Source of the DNA: Chryseobacterium defluvii
Lineage (GTDB): Bacteria; Bacteroidota; Bacteroidia; Flavobacteriales; Weeksellaceae
Direction: 5' to 3'
DNA: 64,000 nt
Assembly (NCBI RefSeq): GCF_003634775.1
Contig: NZ_RBXB01000003.1
Location: 744,001 to 808,000 of the forward strand
Made by a program: the position numbers and the translations under genes. Of the stretch, positions 37,136 to 44,977 are shown one piece after another. The notes under the pieces are model-generated. The model saw only the letters and a program-made list of their open reading frames with translations, was not told where the DNA came from and ran no database searches. Each line of letters opens with the position of its first letter. Within the stretch, counting starts at the first letter, position 1.

Positions 37136-38020
37136 TTATAGATTTTTAAACTCCTCTGCGGAGATTTCTCCGGTCTGGATTTTTCTCAGTTCTTCCATAT
37201 ATTGGCTCATGTATGTATCAATTTCAGGATTTCTTGTGTTTTTCCCCATTTTGTAAGTTCCATTAAGAACGCCTTGATAATAATAAAAGAAGTTGTAATC
37301 AAAATCAGAAGCGGAAAGGCTGTACTGGCCTAAAAGGAAACCTAAACGAACAGCTGATCTTCTTTGGGCAGGAGTTCCGTGATGTCCAGGGTCCGTTGTA
37401 TAATAATCTCCGATACTTTGTGCAAACTCATATGCAGCTGCAATTTCGGAGAAATTGGTTTTGTTGTATCCGGCAGGTCTTCTCAGATAATAGCCGGCAA
37501 AACCATCTGCTTCAAGTTCATTAGGTCTTGCAGTAGATTCACTTACAGATGGGAGGTTGAAAATGTATTGCAACTGATGACCATACTCGTGAGCTAAAAT
37601 CATTGCATTCACGATATCTCCGCCTTTGGATTTTGCATCATAATAGATAGCGTATCCATAATAAATTTTCCCGGTGGAATAAGAAATGGCATTGTAAGTA
37701 GAACCCGGATTGTTAGGATCGTCAACAAAACGTAAAGTGGGATTGCTTCTTCCCCAAAGACTGGCGATTTTTGTCATTTGCCCGGTCATGAAATTGGTGT
37801 CTGTTGTAGTTTTCAATGAAGTTTTTAAAACAGATGATGAGGTCCAATACTGATCTACATAGGCACAAATCTTTTCAAGATCTCCCGGTTGTTCAATTTT
37901 AGAGGTTTCCGTTTGGGATTCTGGCGAGACAGTGTCTTCCACCTGGTCGTCGTTACATGCTGTAAGTGAGAATACAGCCATAGCCCCTGCCAATAAGCAG
38001 AATTTAAAGTTGTTTTTCAT
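37136..38020 (-). CDS. Zinc metallopeptidase lipoprotein
   Basis: A 294-residue lipoprotein (lipobox SLTAC, Cys22) with a zincin active site. ILAHEYGHQLQYIFN supplies HExxH, and RPNELEADGFAGYYLRR carries the downstream Glu/Asp ligand typical of the YpfJ/neutral zinc metallopeptidase group. The C-terminal part (GTPAQRRSAVRLGFLLGQ) is also family-like. Substrate unknown. It is probably exposed on the cell surface or in the periplasm. Confidence 0.88.
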   Translation of the reverse strand: MKNNFKFCLLAGAMAVFSLTACNDDQVEDTVSPESQTETSKIEQPGDLEKICAYVDQYWTSSSVLKTSLKTTTDTNFMTGQMTKIASLWGRSNPTLRFVDDPNNPGSTYNAISYSTGKIYYGYAIYYDAKSKGGDIVNAMILAHEYGHQLQYIFNLPSVSESTARPNELEADGFAGYYLRRPAGYNKTNFSEIAAAYEFAQSIGDYYTTDPGHHGTPAQRRSAVRLGFLLGQYSLSASDFDYNFFYYYQGVLNGTYKMGKNTRNPEIDTYMSQYMEELRKIQTGEISAEEFKNL

Positions 38021-38137
38021 ATAATATTGGTTTGGTGAAAACGAAGTTATAAAATTATCTACTATGTATGAGCACTTTAGAATAAAAAATTATTCAAAAC
38101 ATAGTGAATTTTTTATTTATGAAAAAATATGGAATTG

Positions 38138-38172
38138 ATTGTTAGTTAATTAGAAAATTATTATTATATTTG
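38138..38172 (+). promoter_or_regulatory. Promoter of rplU-rpmA
   Basis: ATTG (38138-38141), 23 bp and TATATTTG (38165-38172) lie 31 bp before the rplU start codon. The -7 element is a perfect match to TAnnTTTG. Confidence 0.65.
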
Positions 38173-38202
38173 CACCTCGAAATAACTAAAAATTTATAAA
38201 CA

Positions 38203-38790
38203 ATGTTTGCAATTGTAGAAATAGCAGGGCTTCAATACAAAGTTGAGCAAGACCAGAAGTTGTTTGTAAACCGTTTAAAAGGAGAAAAAGGAGATTCAGT
38301 TTCTTTTGATAAAGTTCTTCTTACTGTAAACGGTACAATCACGGTAGGCGCCCCGGCTGTAAATGGTATTACTGTTAATGCTGAAATCTTAGATCACGTA
38401 AAAGCTGATAAAGTAATCGTTTTCAAAAAGAAAAGAAGAAAAGGTTACAAAGTGAAAAATGGTCACAGACAATCTTTAACTCAAATTCAAATCACTGGTA
38501 TTACAGGTTTTGAAGGAGCTCCAAAGAAAGCTGCTAAAAAGGAAACAGCAAAAGCAGAAGCTAAAACTGAAGTTCTTTCAGACAGCGCAACAGTTAACTT
38601 CGGTGAAGATCACGAATTGAACTATCACTTGAAGAAGCACGGATTGTCTCAGTCTAAAGAAAACAGAGAAACTTTAATTACTTTAGGTAAAGCAGTTAAA
38701 GTTGAATTAGAAAAGACTGTTCTTACACACGAAGAAGTAGATGCTGCTATCGTAAAGAACATCGATACTTTTAAAGCACTTAATAAATAA
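38203..38790 (+). CDS. rplU: 50S ribosomal protein L21 with C-terminal extension
   Basis: Residues 1-105 are a normal L21 (MFAIVEIAGLQYKVEQDQKLFVNRL, IVFKKKRRKGYKVKNGHRQ, TQIQITGI). A Lys/Ala/Glu linker follows (KKAAKKETAKAEAKTE), then an extra 70-residue, probably helical domain (NYHLKKHGLSQSKENRETLITLG and on). The total of 195 residues is about twice E. coli L21. Such an extension is, to my knowledge, common in Flavobacteriia. It is cotranscribed with rpmA 18 bp downstream. Confidence 0.96.
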   Translation: MFAIVEIAGLQYKVEQDQKLFVNRLKGEKGDSVSFDKVLLTVNGTITVGAPAVNGITVNAEILDHVKADKVIVFKKKRRKGYKVKNGHRQSLTQIQITGITGFEGAPKKAAKKETAKAEAKTEVLSDSATVNFGEDHELNYHLKKHGLSQSKENRETLITLGKAVKVELEKTVLTHEEVDAAIVKNIDTFKALNK

Positions 38791-38808
38791 AAATAATCCA
38801 CTAATAAG

Positions 38809-39066
38809 ATGGCACACAAGAAAGGAGTTGGTAGTTCCAAAAACGGTAGAGAATCTCACTCTAAAAGATTAGGTGTGAAGATTTTCGGAGGTCAAGAAGC
38901 TATTGCTGGAAATATTATTGTTAGACAAAGAGGTACTCAGCACCACCCAGGTTTAAACGTTGGGATCGGTAAAGACCACACTTTGTTTGCGTTAGTAGAC
39001 GGTAAAGTAGTTTTCAGAAAAAAAGCAAACAACAGATCTTTCGTATCTGTAGAACCAAACGCATAA
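38809..39066 (+). CDS. rpmA: 50S ribosomal protein L27
   Basis: An 85-residue L27. It starts directly with [24 protein letters not shown], so the Firmicutes-type cleavable N-terminal extension is absent. [34 protein letters not shown] is the core. The usual rplU-rpmA order is kept, and a terminator follows 18 bp after the stop. Confidence 0.98.
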   Translation: MAHKKGVGSSKNGRESHSKRLGVKIFGGQEAIAGNIIVRQRGTQHHPGLNVGIGKDHTLFALVDGKVVFRKKANNRSFVSVEPNA

Positions 39067-39084
39067 TCAGCGTTTCATAAAATA

Positions 39085-39112
39085 AAAAGCTCCAACATTT
39101 GTTGGAGCTTTT
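39085..39112 (+). terminator. Terminator of rplU-rpmA
   Basis: A 12-bp stem (aaaagctccaac / gttggagctttt) has a 4-nt loop and T7 tail. Confidence 0.9.
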
Positions 39113-39159
39113 TTTATTGAAAAAAATCATAAATATTCATTACGAAGTGAAATATTTTT

Positions 39160-39167
39160 TATATTTG
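39160..39167 (+). promoter_or_regulatory. -7-like element before the second Cys-rich peptide
   Basis: TATATTTG matches TAnnTTTG and would give a leader of about 60 nt. No -33 TTTG is visible at the usual distance. Confidence 0.4.
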
Positions 39168-39234
39168 TTTACCATCAAATAAATTGCGGGAGCCCAAAAG
39201 CATATAGAGTAGGCACAAATTAAAACAAAGTATT

Positions 39235-39396
39235 ATGAAAAATCTAAAGAAACTTAACAAGAAAGAATTGAAGTCAATTGGCGGATCAGGTTCTTGCCCT
39301 CCATTGGCAAGCTGGTGTGCAGAATGGTGTACCTGGACTGAATGGCAAAAACAACATTGCTTAAATGCAGTTATAGATACTCCGTGTAACTGTTAA
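39235..39396 (+). CDS. Leader-type Cys-rich small peptide (bacteriocin-like), second copy
   Basis: A 53-residue peptide. The leader MKNLKKLNKKELKSIGGSG has a canonical GG site and is nearly the same as that of the gene at 15382-15540. The core is different, rich in Trp and Cys (CPPLASWCAEWCTWTEWQ, then HCLNAVIDTPCNC, six cysteines). It lies alone between rpmA and a hairpin terminator, with a decayed relative directly downstream. No processing peptidase or modifying enzyme is visible. The precursor class is inferred from the leader pattern only. Confidence 0.82.
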   Translation: MKNLKKLNKKELKSIGGSGSCPPLASWCAEWCTWTEWQKQHCLNAVIDTPCNC

Positions 39397-39448
39397 TTAT
39401 AAATAACTATTCATTGATAAACAAACAGTAGAATTTGTTTCATATCGG

Positions 39449-39469
39449 GCCTCAACAATTTGTTGGGGC
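39449..39469 (+). terminator. Terminator behind the second Cys-rich peptide
   Basis: Arms gcctcaac and gttggggc contain one G-U pair and are followed by TCGATTGTTTT. Confidence 0.65.
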
Positions 39470-39527
39470 TCGATTGTTTTATGCATGAAATACTATTTCT
39501 GATCATTAGCCGTTTAAATAATATAAC

Positions 39528-39699
39528 ATGATTGTAAATACTGTAGAAGCTTTCTAGGAAGCTCTTAGAACAATAAAAGGAGGGGTTAAATGTAAGAATA
39601 TATCTTGCGACTGGTATTGTGGTTTGACGGCGGAAATTGCCGGTTGTCTTTTTCCACAAAACAGGAGTACCCAATTGCGGAGGATGTAGCAATATTTAA
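39528..39699 (+). pseudogene. Decayed third leader-type Cys-rich peptide gene
   Basis: Read across frames, the region gives KLSR (39547-39558), then EALRTIKGGVKCKNISCDWY (39558-39617) continuing CGLTAEIAGCLFPQ. A third frame gives TGVPNCGGCSNI and a stop at 39697-39699. Adding one G near 39558 and shifting one base near 39660 restores a continuous leader-GG-core peptide of about 55 residues with six to seven cysteines. As it stands, the ATG at 39528 reads only ten codons (MIVNTVEAF). This is a broken relative of the peptide gene just upstream. Confidence 0.65.
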
Positions 39700-39712
39700 A
39701 TGGTAAATAAAG

Positions 39713-39735
39713 AGAGCTCCCTGATAAGGAGCTCT
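39713..39735. terminator. Terminator between decayed peptide gene and DUF5686 gene
   Basis: An 8-bp stem (agagctcc / ggagctct) has a 7-nt loop, with T5 on the plus strand and a TTTATTTACC run on the minus strand. It serves the converging units. Confidence 0.75.
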
Positions 39736-39740
39736 TTTTC

Positions 39741-42269
39741 TTAAAATCCAAACTGGAAACCTGCTTTGATGCCGAATTTGGAAATATCCGGTCTGTCGAG
39801 ATAATTTCCACGCCAGTTAAAGTCTACCCTGAAAATCCTTAGATTTCCAAAGCCTATATTTTCAATTCCGAAACCATATTCATAATAGATGTGCTCACTA
39901 GGGGCAGAATATTTGAATCCTTCTACGTTGATTTTCTTTGATTCATCGCTTAATGTTCCGTAAGCACCTCTGATGAAGGCAACCTCTCTTAATTTCAGTT
40001 TTTTAATCAAAGGAATAAAAGAAAGAATCTTACCGTTAAAATGATGCTCCAGGTGAAGGGTGGTATAAGTGTCTGCTACAAATTCATAATAATTCAGTTG
40101 AGCAAAAGTATTTGTGGCCAAGCTGTACGACTGGTTTCCGGGAATTACATTTTGTAATGCCAAAGGAACGGTGTTGAAGTTTTTACCGGCTTCAAAATTA
40201 ATTAAAGTTTTACCCCAGCTTCCAATCAATACAGGCTTGTAGAACATAAACTGCAATTTATTATAATTAAAGTCAGCATTAAATAATCCTTCAATACCTC
40301 TTGTATACTTTAAAACAATGGTAGGAGCCAGCGTGCCGTGTTCGTATCTGTCAATTCCGGTTTGAGAGAATTTCGCTCCAGGTCTTGCGATTAAGCTGAT
40401 GGTCACGTGGGAATCATTCACTGTTTTTCTTAAATCGTTATTTTTATAGTACATTAAATTAAAACCTGCAGGATTAGCCGATTTTATACTTTGCATCGTT
40501 CCGTCTACTCTGATCTGGAAGTTTTTCCAAGGCTCTATAGCAGCAAAAACATTAGTTTGATTCACAGAGCTCAATGAAGCGTTTTCCCCTCTGGCAAACA
40601 CCGTAGACGAAGCAAATGAACGGGCCATGATGCCATCATCATTGGTAAGCTGCACTCCTAACTGCATAACGTCTCTTCTTGTTCCTGCGCCAATCATGAA
40701 TCTGTTCACTCTGTTGAACATATACCTTGCTTCAACTCCATATTTAAACTGCTGATCTTTAAAACCGTACGCCGTGTAAAACTGAACTCTCCATGGATCG
40801 TTACGGGTGAAATACGTTCTGGCTCCTAATCTTATCCTGTCTCCTTCTACTTCATTTACACCATATATGGAAAAAATAGGGCCGAGGTCTATACCTTTTG
40901 TGATATTGTAATATCCTGAGCCAAGCGTTTCATACAGCTTTACTATTCTGTTGAATTTCGGGGTTTGCTGAAGTTTGTCCAGCATATCATAAACTCCCTG
41001 CTCGGTTTTAGAGAGGGAATCAGGTCTTGCCTTTAACCAGTAAGCGTCATCTTTTTCCACAAATTTGTCATCATATTCTTCCTCTTTCCTGATGAATACA
41101 GAAGCTTCAATAGGTTTGTTGAACTCGTATTCCGAATAGTCCACAGTTCTTTTGGCAACAATGCTTTTTGAGGTTTTCTTTTTGGAGAAAGGAGTCATTT
41201 CGATCTCGGTAATGAACTTTTTCGGTAAGAACGTATTCTCATCAGGATTATCATATTCGAGCTCTGTAGAAATAGCGTTAATAAAATTGACGTTGATTTT
41301 CTGTGTGGATTTCAAGGTAGCGCCTAAAACGGCATAATTATCTGTATCTATGTATAAATATCCCTGAAAGGCCAGAACTTCCGTCCTTCTGGGTTGATAT
41401 TTTATTTTATAGGCGTTTTCCCCACGAACTGATATGGTGTCGATCAGATTATAGTCATAGGTGCTGAATCCATCGGTTCCAACCGGGCTTGGAAATCCAA
41501 TATCAAAATAATTTAAAATATTGTCGTAAATATTAATATCCCGATACAGGTTTTTAGCGGTTAATGTAACCACCTGGTTGTCTTGGAATCCGGAAGTTTT
41601 TTGTGCTACTAAAAGCTTTTTTGTCTTTTTTCCCGGCTTATTTTCACCATAATTTTCGTAGACGGCTTCATTCAGGAAAATAGGGAGTGCCATTTTACCT
41701 CTTGCTGTTGAGTCTGCATAATCAAAAATAAAGTCTAGCTTATTAAAGATCTTTTTCTTCATAAATGCACTGTCCAGATTATTGGCATCAAACTGGATTT
41801 TTTCATATTCCTTATAAGTATAGGTGTCGAATTTGTCTAAGCCGTTATTTCTTTTTCTTTTCCATACTTCCTGCATGATCGCATAGGCAGGATTTTCCTT
41901 CTTATTCTTGTATTTGGGCCTTTCGTTGTGAATTACAACTTCATCAATGTTGCTTACTTTTGCCTGTGAAAGCTGTACGACCAGATTATTGGCGTTTTCG
42001 GGAGTAATATCCACGCTTTCCAGCGCATAGTTCTTTCTTATAAATTTCAATTTATAAATAATGGTATCGGACTGTACATTAAAGCTTCCGGCTGTAGTCG
42101 TTACATAAGGTTTATTGCTGTCATTGATAAAAATATCTACACCGCTGATTTCCTTATTGGTCATTTCATCCACAATTTTACCGGTTGCTGTATTTTGGGC
42201 ACGGATAAGACCAGAGAGAACTATTAAAAAAAGTAAATAGTAGTATTTAGAATTATTATTTAACATCAT
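39741..42269 (-). CDS. DUF5686 outer-membrane protein with carboxypeptidase-regulatory-like domain
   Basis: About 842 residues. A signal peptide (YYYLLFLIVLSGLIRAQ) is followed by a CarboxypepD_reg-like beta-sandwich (ATGKIVDEMTNKEISGVDIFINDSNKPYVTT, about residues 25-100). The long DUF5686 region includes NPAYAIMQEVWKRKRNNGLDKFDTYTYKEYEKIQ and a C-terminal outer-membrane barrel ending GIKAGFQFGF. The family is restricted to Bacteroidota and is common beside TonB systems; its role is unknown. The tandem ATGs at 42269/42266 are preferred to an in-frame TTG at 42281. A minus-strand TACATTTG lies at 42365-42372. Confidence 0.9.
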   Translation of the reverse strand: MMLNNNSKYYYLLFLIVLSGLIRAQNTATGKIVDEMTNKEISGVDIFINDSNKPYVTTTAGSFNVQSDTIIYKLKFIRKNYALESVDITPENANNLVVQLSQAKVSNIDEVVIHNERPKYKNKKENPAYAIMQEVWKRKRNNGLDKFDTYTYKEYEKIQFDANNLDSAFMKKKIFNKLDFIFDYADSTARGKMALPIFLNEAVYENYGENKPGKKTKKLLVAQKTSGFQDNQVVTLTAKNLYRDINIYDNILNYFDIGFPSPVGTDGFSTYDYNLIDTISVRGENAYKIKYQPRRTEVLAFQGYLYIDTDNYAVLGATLKSTQKINVNFINAISTELEYDNPDENTFLPKKFITEIEMTPFSKKKTSKSIVAKRTVDYSEYEFNKPIEASVFIRKEEEYDDKFVEKDDAYWLKARPDSLSKTEQGVYDMLDKLQQTPKFNRIVKLYETLGSGYYNITKGIDLGPIFSIYGVNEVEGDRIRLGARTYFTRNDPWRVQFYTAYGFKDQQFKYGVEARYMFNRVNRFMIGAGTRRDVMQLGVQLTNDDGIMARSFASSTVFARGENASLSSVNQTNVFAAIEPWKNFQIRVDGTMQSIKSANPAGFNLMYYKNNDLRKTVNDSHVTISLIARPGAKFSQTGIDRYEHGTLAPTIVLKYTRGIEGLFNADFNYNKLQFMFYKPVLIGSWGKTLINFEAGKNFNTVPLALQNVIPGNQSYSLATNTFAQLNYYEFVADTYTTLHLEHHFNGKILSFIPLIKKLKLREVAFIRGAYGTLSDESKKINVEGFKYSAPSEHIYYEYGFGIENIGFGNLRIFRVDFNWRGNYLDRPDISKFGIKAGFQFGF

Positions 42270-42460
42270 TCGTTTCTTCAAGCATTTAGCATAAACAAAA
42301 AGTGTGCACTTATTTAAAATTATTAATAAAAATTTAATGACTTTATCATTTGAGTATAAAACTGCAAATGTAATGATTTAACGCGATGTATTTTATTATA
42401 TTATAAATCAAATAATTAATAAGGGATAACGAAATAAAGCAGGATGAATATTTAACAAAA

Positions 42461-42485
42461 AAGAGTTACAAATTTTGTAACTCTT
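42461..42485 (-). terminator. Terminator of downstream tRNA-Asn
   Basis: The arms aagagttaca and tgtaactctt, with a short loop and T-rich minus-strand tail (TTTTTTGTTAAA), lie just past the tRNA 3' end. Confidence 0.75.
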
Positions 42486-42491
42486 TTTCTG

Positions 42492-42565
42492 CTCCTCCTG
42501 CTGGGCTCGAACCAGCGACCCTCTGATTAACAGTCAGATGCTCTAACCAACTGAGCTAAGGAGGA
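42492..42565 (-). tRNA. tRNA-Asn (anticodon GTT), copy 2
   Basis: A 74-nt minus-strand cloverleaf. The acceptor stem is TCCTCCT/AGGAGGA with discriminator G. The D-arm contains AGCTCAGTTGGTTAGAGC, the anticodon stem-loop is TCTGA-CTGTTAA-TCAGA with anticodon GTT, and the T-arm contains GGTTCGAGCC. CCA is not encoded. The sequence is identical to the copy at 42705-42778. It carries its own promoter and terminator. Confidence 0.98.
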
Positions 42566-42587
42566 ATTTTCCCTTGTTTTAGTGCTG

Positions 42588-42620
42588 CAAATATAGAACG
42601 AAAAATATATATCAAGCAAA
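42588..42620 (-). promoter_or_regulatory. Promoter of tRNA-Asn copy 2
   Basis: On the minus strand, TTTG (42617-42620), 21 bp and TATATTTG (42588-42595) match the Bacteroidota consensus. Confidence 0.75.
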
Positions 42621-42670
42621 TTTTATTGTCAAATTATAACAAAAAATGATCTCGAAATGGATTAAATAAA

Positions 42671-42700
42671 AAAAAGACTTACAGAAATGTAAGTCTTTTT
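42671..42700 (-). terminator. Terminator of tRNA-Asn copy 1
   Basis: A 13-bp stem (aaaaagacttaca / tgtaagtcttttt) has a 4-nt loop and T tail on the minus strand. It separates the two tRNA units. Confidence 0.85.
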
Positions 42701-42704
42701 TTTG

Positions 42705-42778
42705 CTCCTCCTGCTGGGCTCGAACCAGCGACCCTCTGATTAACAGTCAGATGCTCTAACCAACTGAGCTAAGGAGGA
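42705..42778 (-). tRNA. tRNA-Asn (anticodon GTT), copy 1
   Basis: Same 74-nt cloverleaf as at 42492-42565, with anticodon GTT and no encoded CCA. The similarity extends about 50 bp upstream into the promoter, so a unit of about 213 bp (promoter, tRNA, terminator) was duplicated, with the terminators since diverged. Confidence 0.98.
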
Positions 42779-42800
42779 ATGTCCTTTGTTTTAAGTGGTG

Positions 42801-42832
42801 CAAATATAGGACGAATATTTATATCGGGCAAA
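42801..42832 (-). promoter_or_regulatory. Promoter of tRNA-Asn copy 1
   Basis: On the minus strand, TTTG (42829-42832), 20 bp and TATATTTG (42801-42808). Confidence 0.75.
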
Positions 42833-42859
42833 TTTTTTAAATAAATTTTTTTGAAAAAA

Positions 42860-44341
42860 TTATAAATTTCCCGTGATGGATTTTACAATGTCATTTCCGA
42901 AAATCAGTAACATCAAGCCTAGCAGGAAGATAACCCCAATCATCTGAGCATTTTCCAACACCTTCTGTGGTACAGGTTTTCCTGTAATCATCTCCCATAA
43001 AGTGAATAATACGTGTCCACCGTCTAATCCCGGGATAGGAATCAGGTTTAAAAAAGCCAACCAAACTGAGAACATTGCGGTAAAACTCCAGAATGCAGTC
43101 CAGTTAATGGAAATACTACCATCTTTTGCTTTATCTACAGGCATATTCTTCACAATAGCAATCGGTCCGCCTACTTTTTTATATCCCTGAACTTTTTTAT
43201 TGAATATAAGTTTGAATTGTTTAACCTGATACGTTAAGCTTTCGATACTTCTTGTAAGACCTCTTCCGATAGACTGTCCTAATGTGAAGTGCTGTGTTTT
43301 GGCATATTTCTCCAATTGTTTATAAGAAGCAATACCAATCGCTCCTTCCTTTGAAACAGGAATGGTTAATGGCACTACAGCTCCGTTTCTTGAAACTTCT
43401 ATGGCAAGATTCTTTCCTCCGTTTTTCTCAACAAGGCTTCGGAACTCATCATAATAATTGATTTTCTGACCGTTTACAGAAACAACCTGATCCCCCACTT
43501 TTAAACCCGCTGCAATTGTTGTCGGATTAAAAATAGAGTCGATTACAGGGGCGTATCTTGGAGTAAGGAATGCTTTAGGGTTTTCATCCTTGAAAGCAAG
43601 TGCTTTTCCGTCATCGTTCGTATTAAAAGTGACTTCCTGGCCATTTCTCAATACCGTAATCTGATCGCTCAAAAGAATATCTAATGATAATTTATCTAAG
43701 CTGTTTTGAACTTTCCCGTCTACTTTCAGGATCTTATCTCCATCCTGGAATCCCATCGCCTTTGCAATGTTGGTATAATGCATAGGGGCATCAACCTTTG
43801 TTGTGTCAAATGAAGTTTCTCCATTGAAATAAGAAAGGCATCCATAAATAAACCATGCTAAAAAGAAGTTAACCGTAACTCCACCAAGCATGATGATCAG
43901 TCTTTGCCAAGCCGGCTTAGATCTGAATTCCCAAGACTGAGCCGGTTTTTTCAATTGCTCGGTATCCATGCTTTCGTCTACCATCCCGGCAATTTTCACA
44001 TAACCGCCCAAAGGAAGCCAGCCGATACCATATTTTGTCTGTTCAGGATGTTTTCTCCAGTCGTTATCAGGTAATTTGGATATATCTATAGCAACTTCTT
44101 TCTTTTCTCCGTTCACTTCAATGGTTTCTGTATCCGGAAGGTTTTTTGAGAAGAGTTTGTACTCCCATTTCCCATTGATTTTTTTCATGGAAAATAATGA
44201 GAACCAAGGATCAAAAAACAGGAAGAATTTTTCTGCTCTGGTTTTAAACCATTTGGCGGGTAAAAAATGCCCAAGTTCATGAAGAACTACTAAGATGGAG
44301 ATGCTTAATATAAATTGAAAGATCTTAATTGCTAATTCCAT
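42860..44341 (-). CDS. rseP: RIP metalloprotease RseP (site-2 protease)
   Basis: A 493-residue intramembrane zinc protease that trims anti-sigma factors and signal peptides in the inner membrane. HELGH in the first membrane helix (ISILVVLHELGHFLPAKWF) and NLIPIPGLDGGHVLF near the C-terminus complete the metal site. Two PDZ-like regions are recognisable (GFQDGDKILKVDGKV and GLKVGDQVVSVNGQKI). An insert (ANGEKKEVAIDIS-like) after the first helix makes it slightly longer than in E. coli. A good promoter lies at 44365-44394. Confidence 0.96.
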   Translation of the reverse strand: MELAIKIFQFILSISILVVLHELGHFLPAKWFKTRAEKFFLFFDPWFSLFSMKKINGKWEYKLFSKNLPDTETIEVNGEKKEVAIDISKLPDNDWRKHPEQTKYGIGWLPLGGYVKIAGMVDESMDTEQLKKPAQSWEFRSKPAWQRLIIMLGGVTVNFFLAWFIYGCLSYFNGETSFDTTKVDAPMHYTNIAKAMGFQDGDKILKVDGKVQNSLDKLSLDILLSDQITVLRNGQEVTFNTNDDGKALAFKDENPKAFLTPRYAPVIDSIFNPTTIAAGLKVGDQVVSVNGQKINYYDEFRSLVEKNGGKNLAIEVSRNGAVVPLTIPVSKEGAIGIASYKQLEKYAKTQHFTLGQSIGRGLTRSIESLTYQVKQFKLIFNKKVQGYKKVGGPIAIVKNMPVDKAKDGSISINWTAFWSFTAMFSVWLAFLNLIPIPGLDGGHVLFTLWEMITGKPVPQKVLENAQMIGVIFLLGLMLLIFGNDIVKSITGNL

Positions 44342-44364
44342 TAATAAATTTAGATTTTAATTTG

Positions 44365-44394
44365 CAAAGGTAACAATTATAAAACTATGCCAAA
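44365..44394 (-). promoter_or_regulatory. Promoter of rseP
   Basis: On the minus strand, TTTG (44391-44394), 18 bp and TACCTTTG (44365-44372), 24 bp before the ATG. Confidence 0.7.
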
Positions 44395-44398
44395 TGAA

Positions 44399-44423
44399 AA
44401 AGCTTCCCGAAAAGAGAAGCTTT
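44399..44423 (-). terminator. Probable terminator behind the small beta-barrel gene
   Basis: An 8-bp stem (aaagcttc / gaagcttt) is followed on the minus strand by TTCATTTGGC. It lies close to the rseP promoter. Confidence 0.55.
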
Positions 44424-44442
44424 GTCATATTATAGAATATTT

Positions 44443-44883
44443 TTATAAATTAAATGAAACTCCAAGACTGCCATTGTTTCCAACTTCCGCAAAAACTCCT
44501 ATTTTATCATTGAAGAAATAACGGGCGCCAATATGGGCTCCTATTCCAAAATCTTTTCCAAGGACACCTAAGTCAACACCAGGATAAATGTCCCATTTTT
44601 CCGGAAGTTGTAAGGCTTCCTGAAGATGGAAGTTTAATCTTCCGAATACAAAAACCCTGTTGTCCTTATCATTATCCTTATAGCCGTCAAAATAAGCATT
44701 CAAGCCGGCTCCGATTGATAAAAGTTTGTTCAATCCATAATCATATGTTCCCGTAACACCTGTTCCGTATCCCCATGCATTGAGACCTAACTGAATTTTC
44801 TGATCCCCTTTTCCCGTCCATGCCTGTGCACTGGCAGTAGTTCCTAGAAAAACCACCATCAACATAAAAACTAATTTCTTCAT
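44443..44883 (-). CDS. Small outer-membrane beta-barrel protein (DUF6646-like)
   Basis: A 146-residue protein with signal peptide MKKLVFMLMVVFLGTTASAQ and a mature part of alternating hydrophobic/aromatic strands (KIQLGLNAWGYGTGVTGTYDYGLN, IGAGLNAYFDGY, GIGAHIGARYFFND, GVFAEVGNNGSLGVSFNL). It ends in Leu rather than Phe. This predicts a small OmpW/OmpX-sized barrel. The AWTGKGDQKIQ start recalls a Bacteroidota-only family of unknown function. It is transcribed alone, toward rseP. Confidence 0.8.
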   Translation of the reverse strand: MKKLVFMLMVVFLGTTASAQAWTGKGDQKIQLGLNAWGYGTGVTGTYDYGLNKLLSIGAGLNAYFDGYKDNDKDNRVFVFGRLNFHLQEALQLPEKWDIYPGVDLGVLGKDFGIGAHIGARYFFNDKIGVFAEVGNNGSLGVSFNL

Positions 44884-44977
44884 AAATTTTAAATTTTTAT
44901 TGTTACTATCCGAAAATAATGAGAAGCAAAAATGAAACCGAAATCAATTAAAAATCTTATTTTTATAGAGAATTTGA

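Noticed and set aside
39411..39811. Two minus-strand frames of 85-93 codons in the decayed peptide region
   Set aside because: They run antisense through the peptide remnant and the terminator, have no family features, and overlap the end of the DUF5686 gene.
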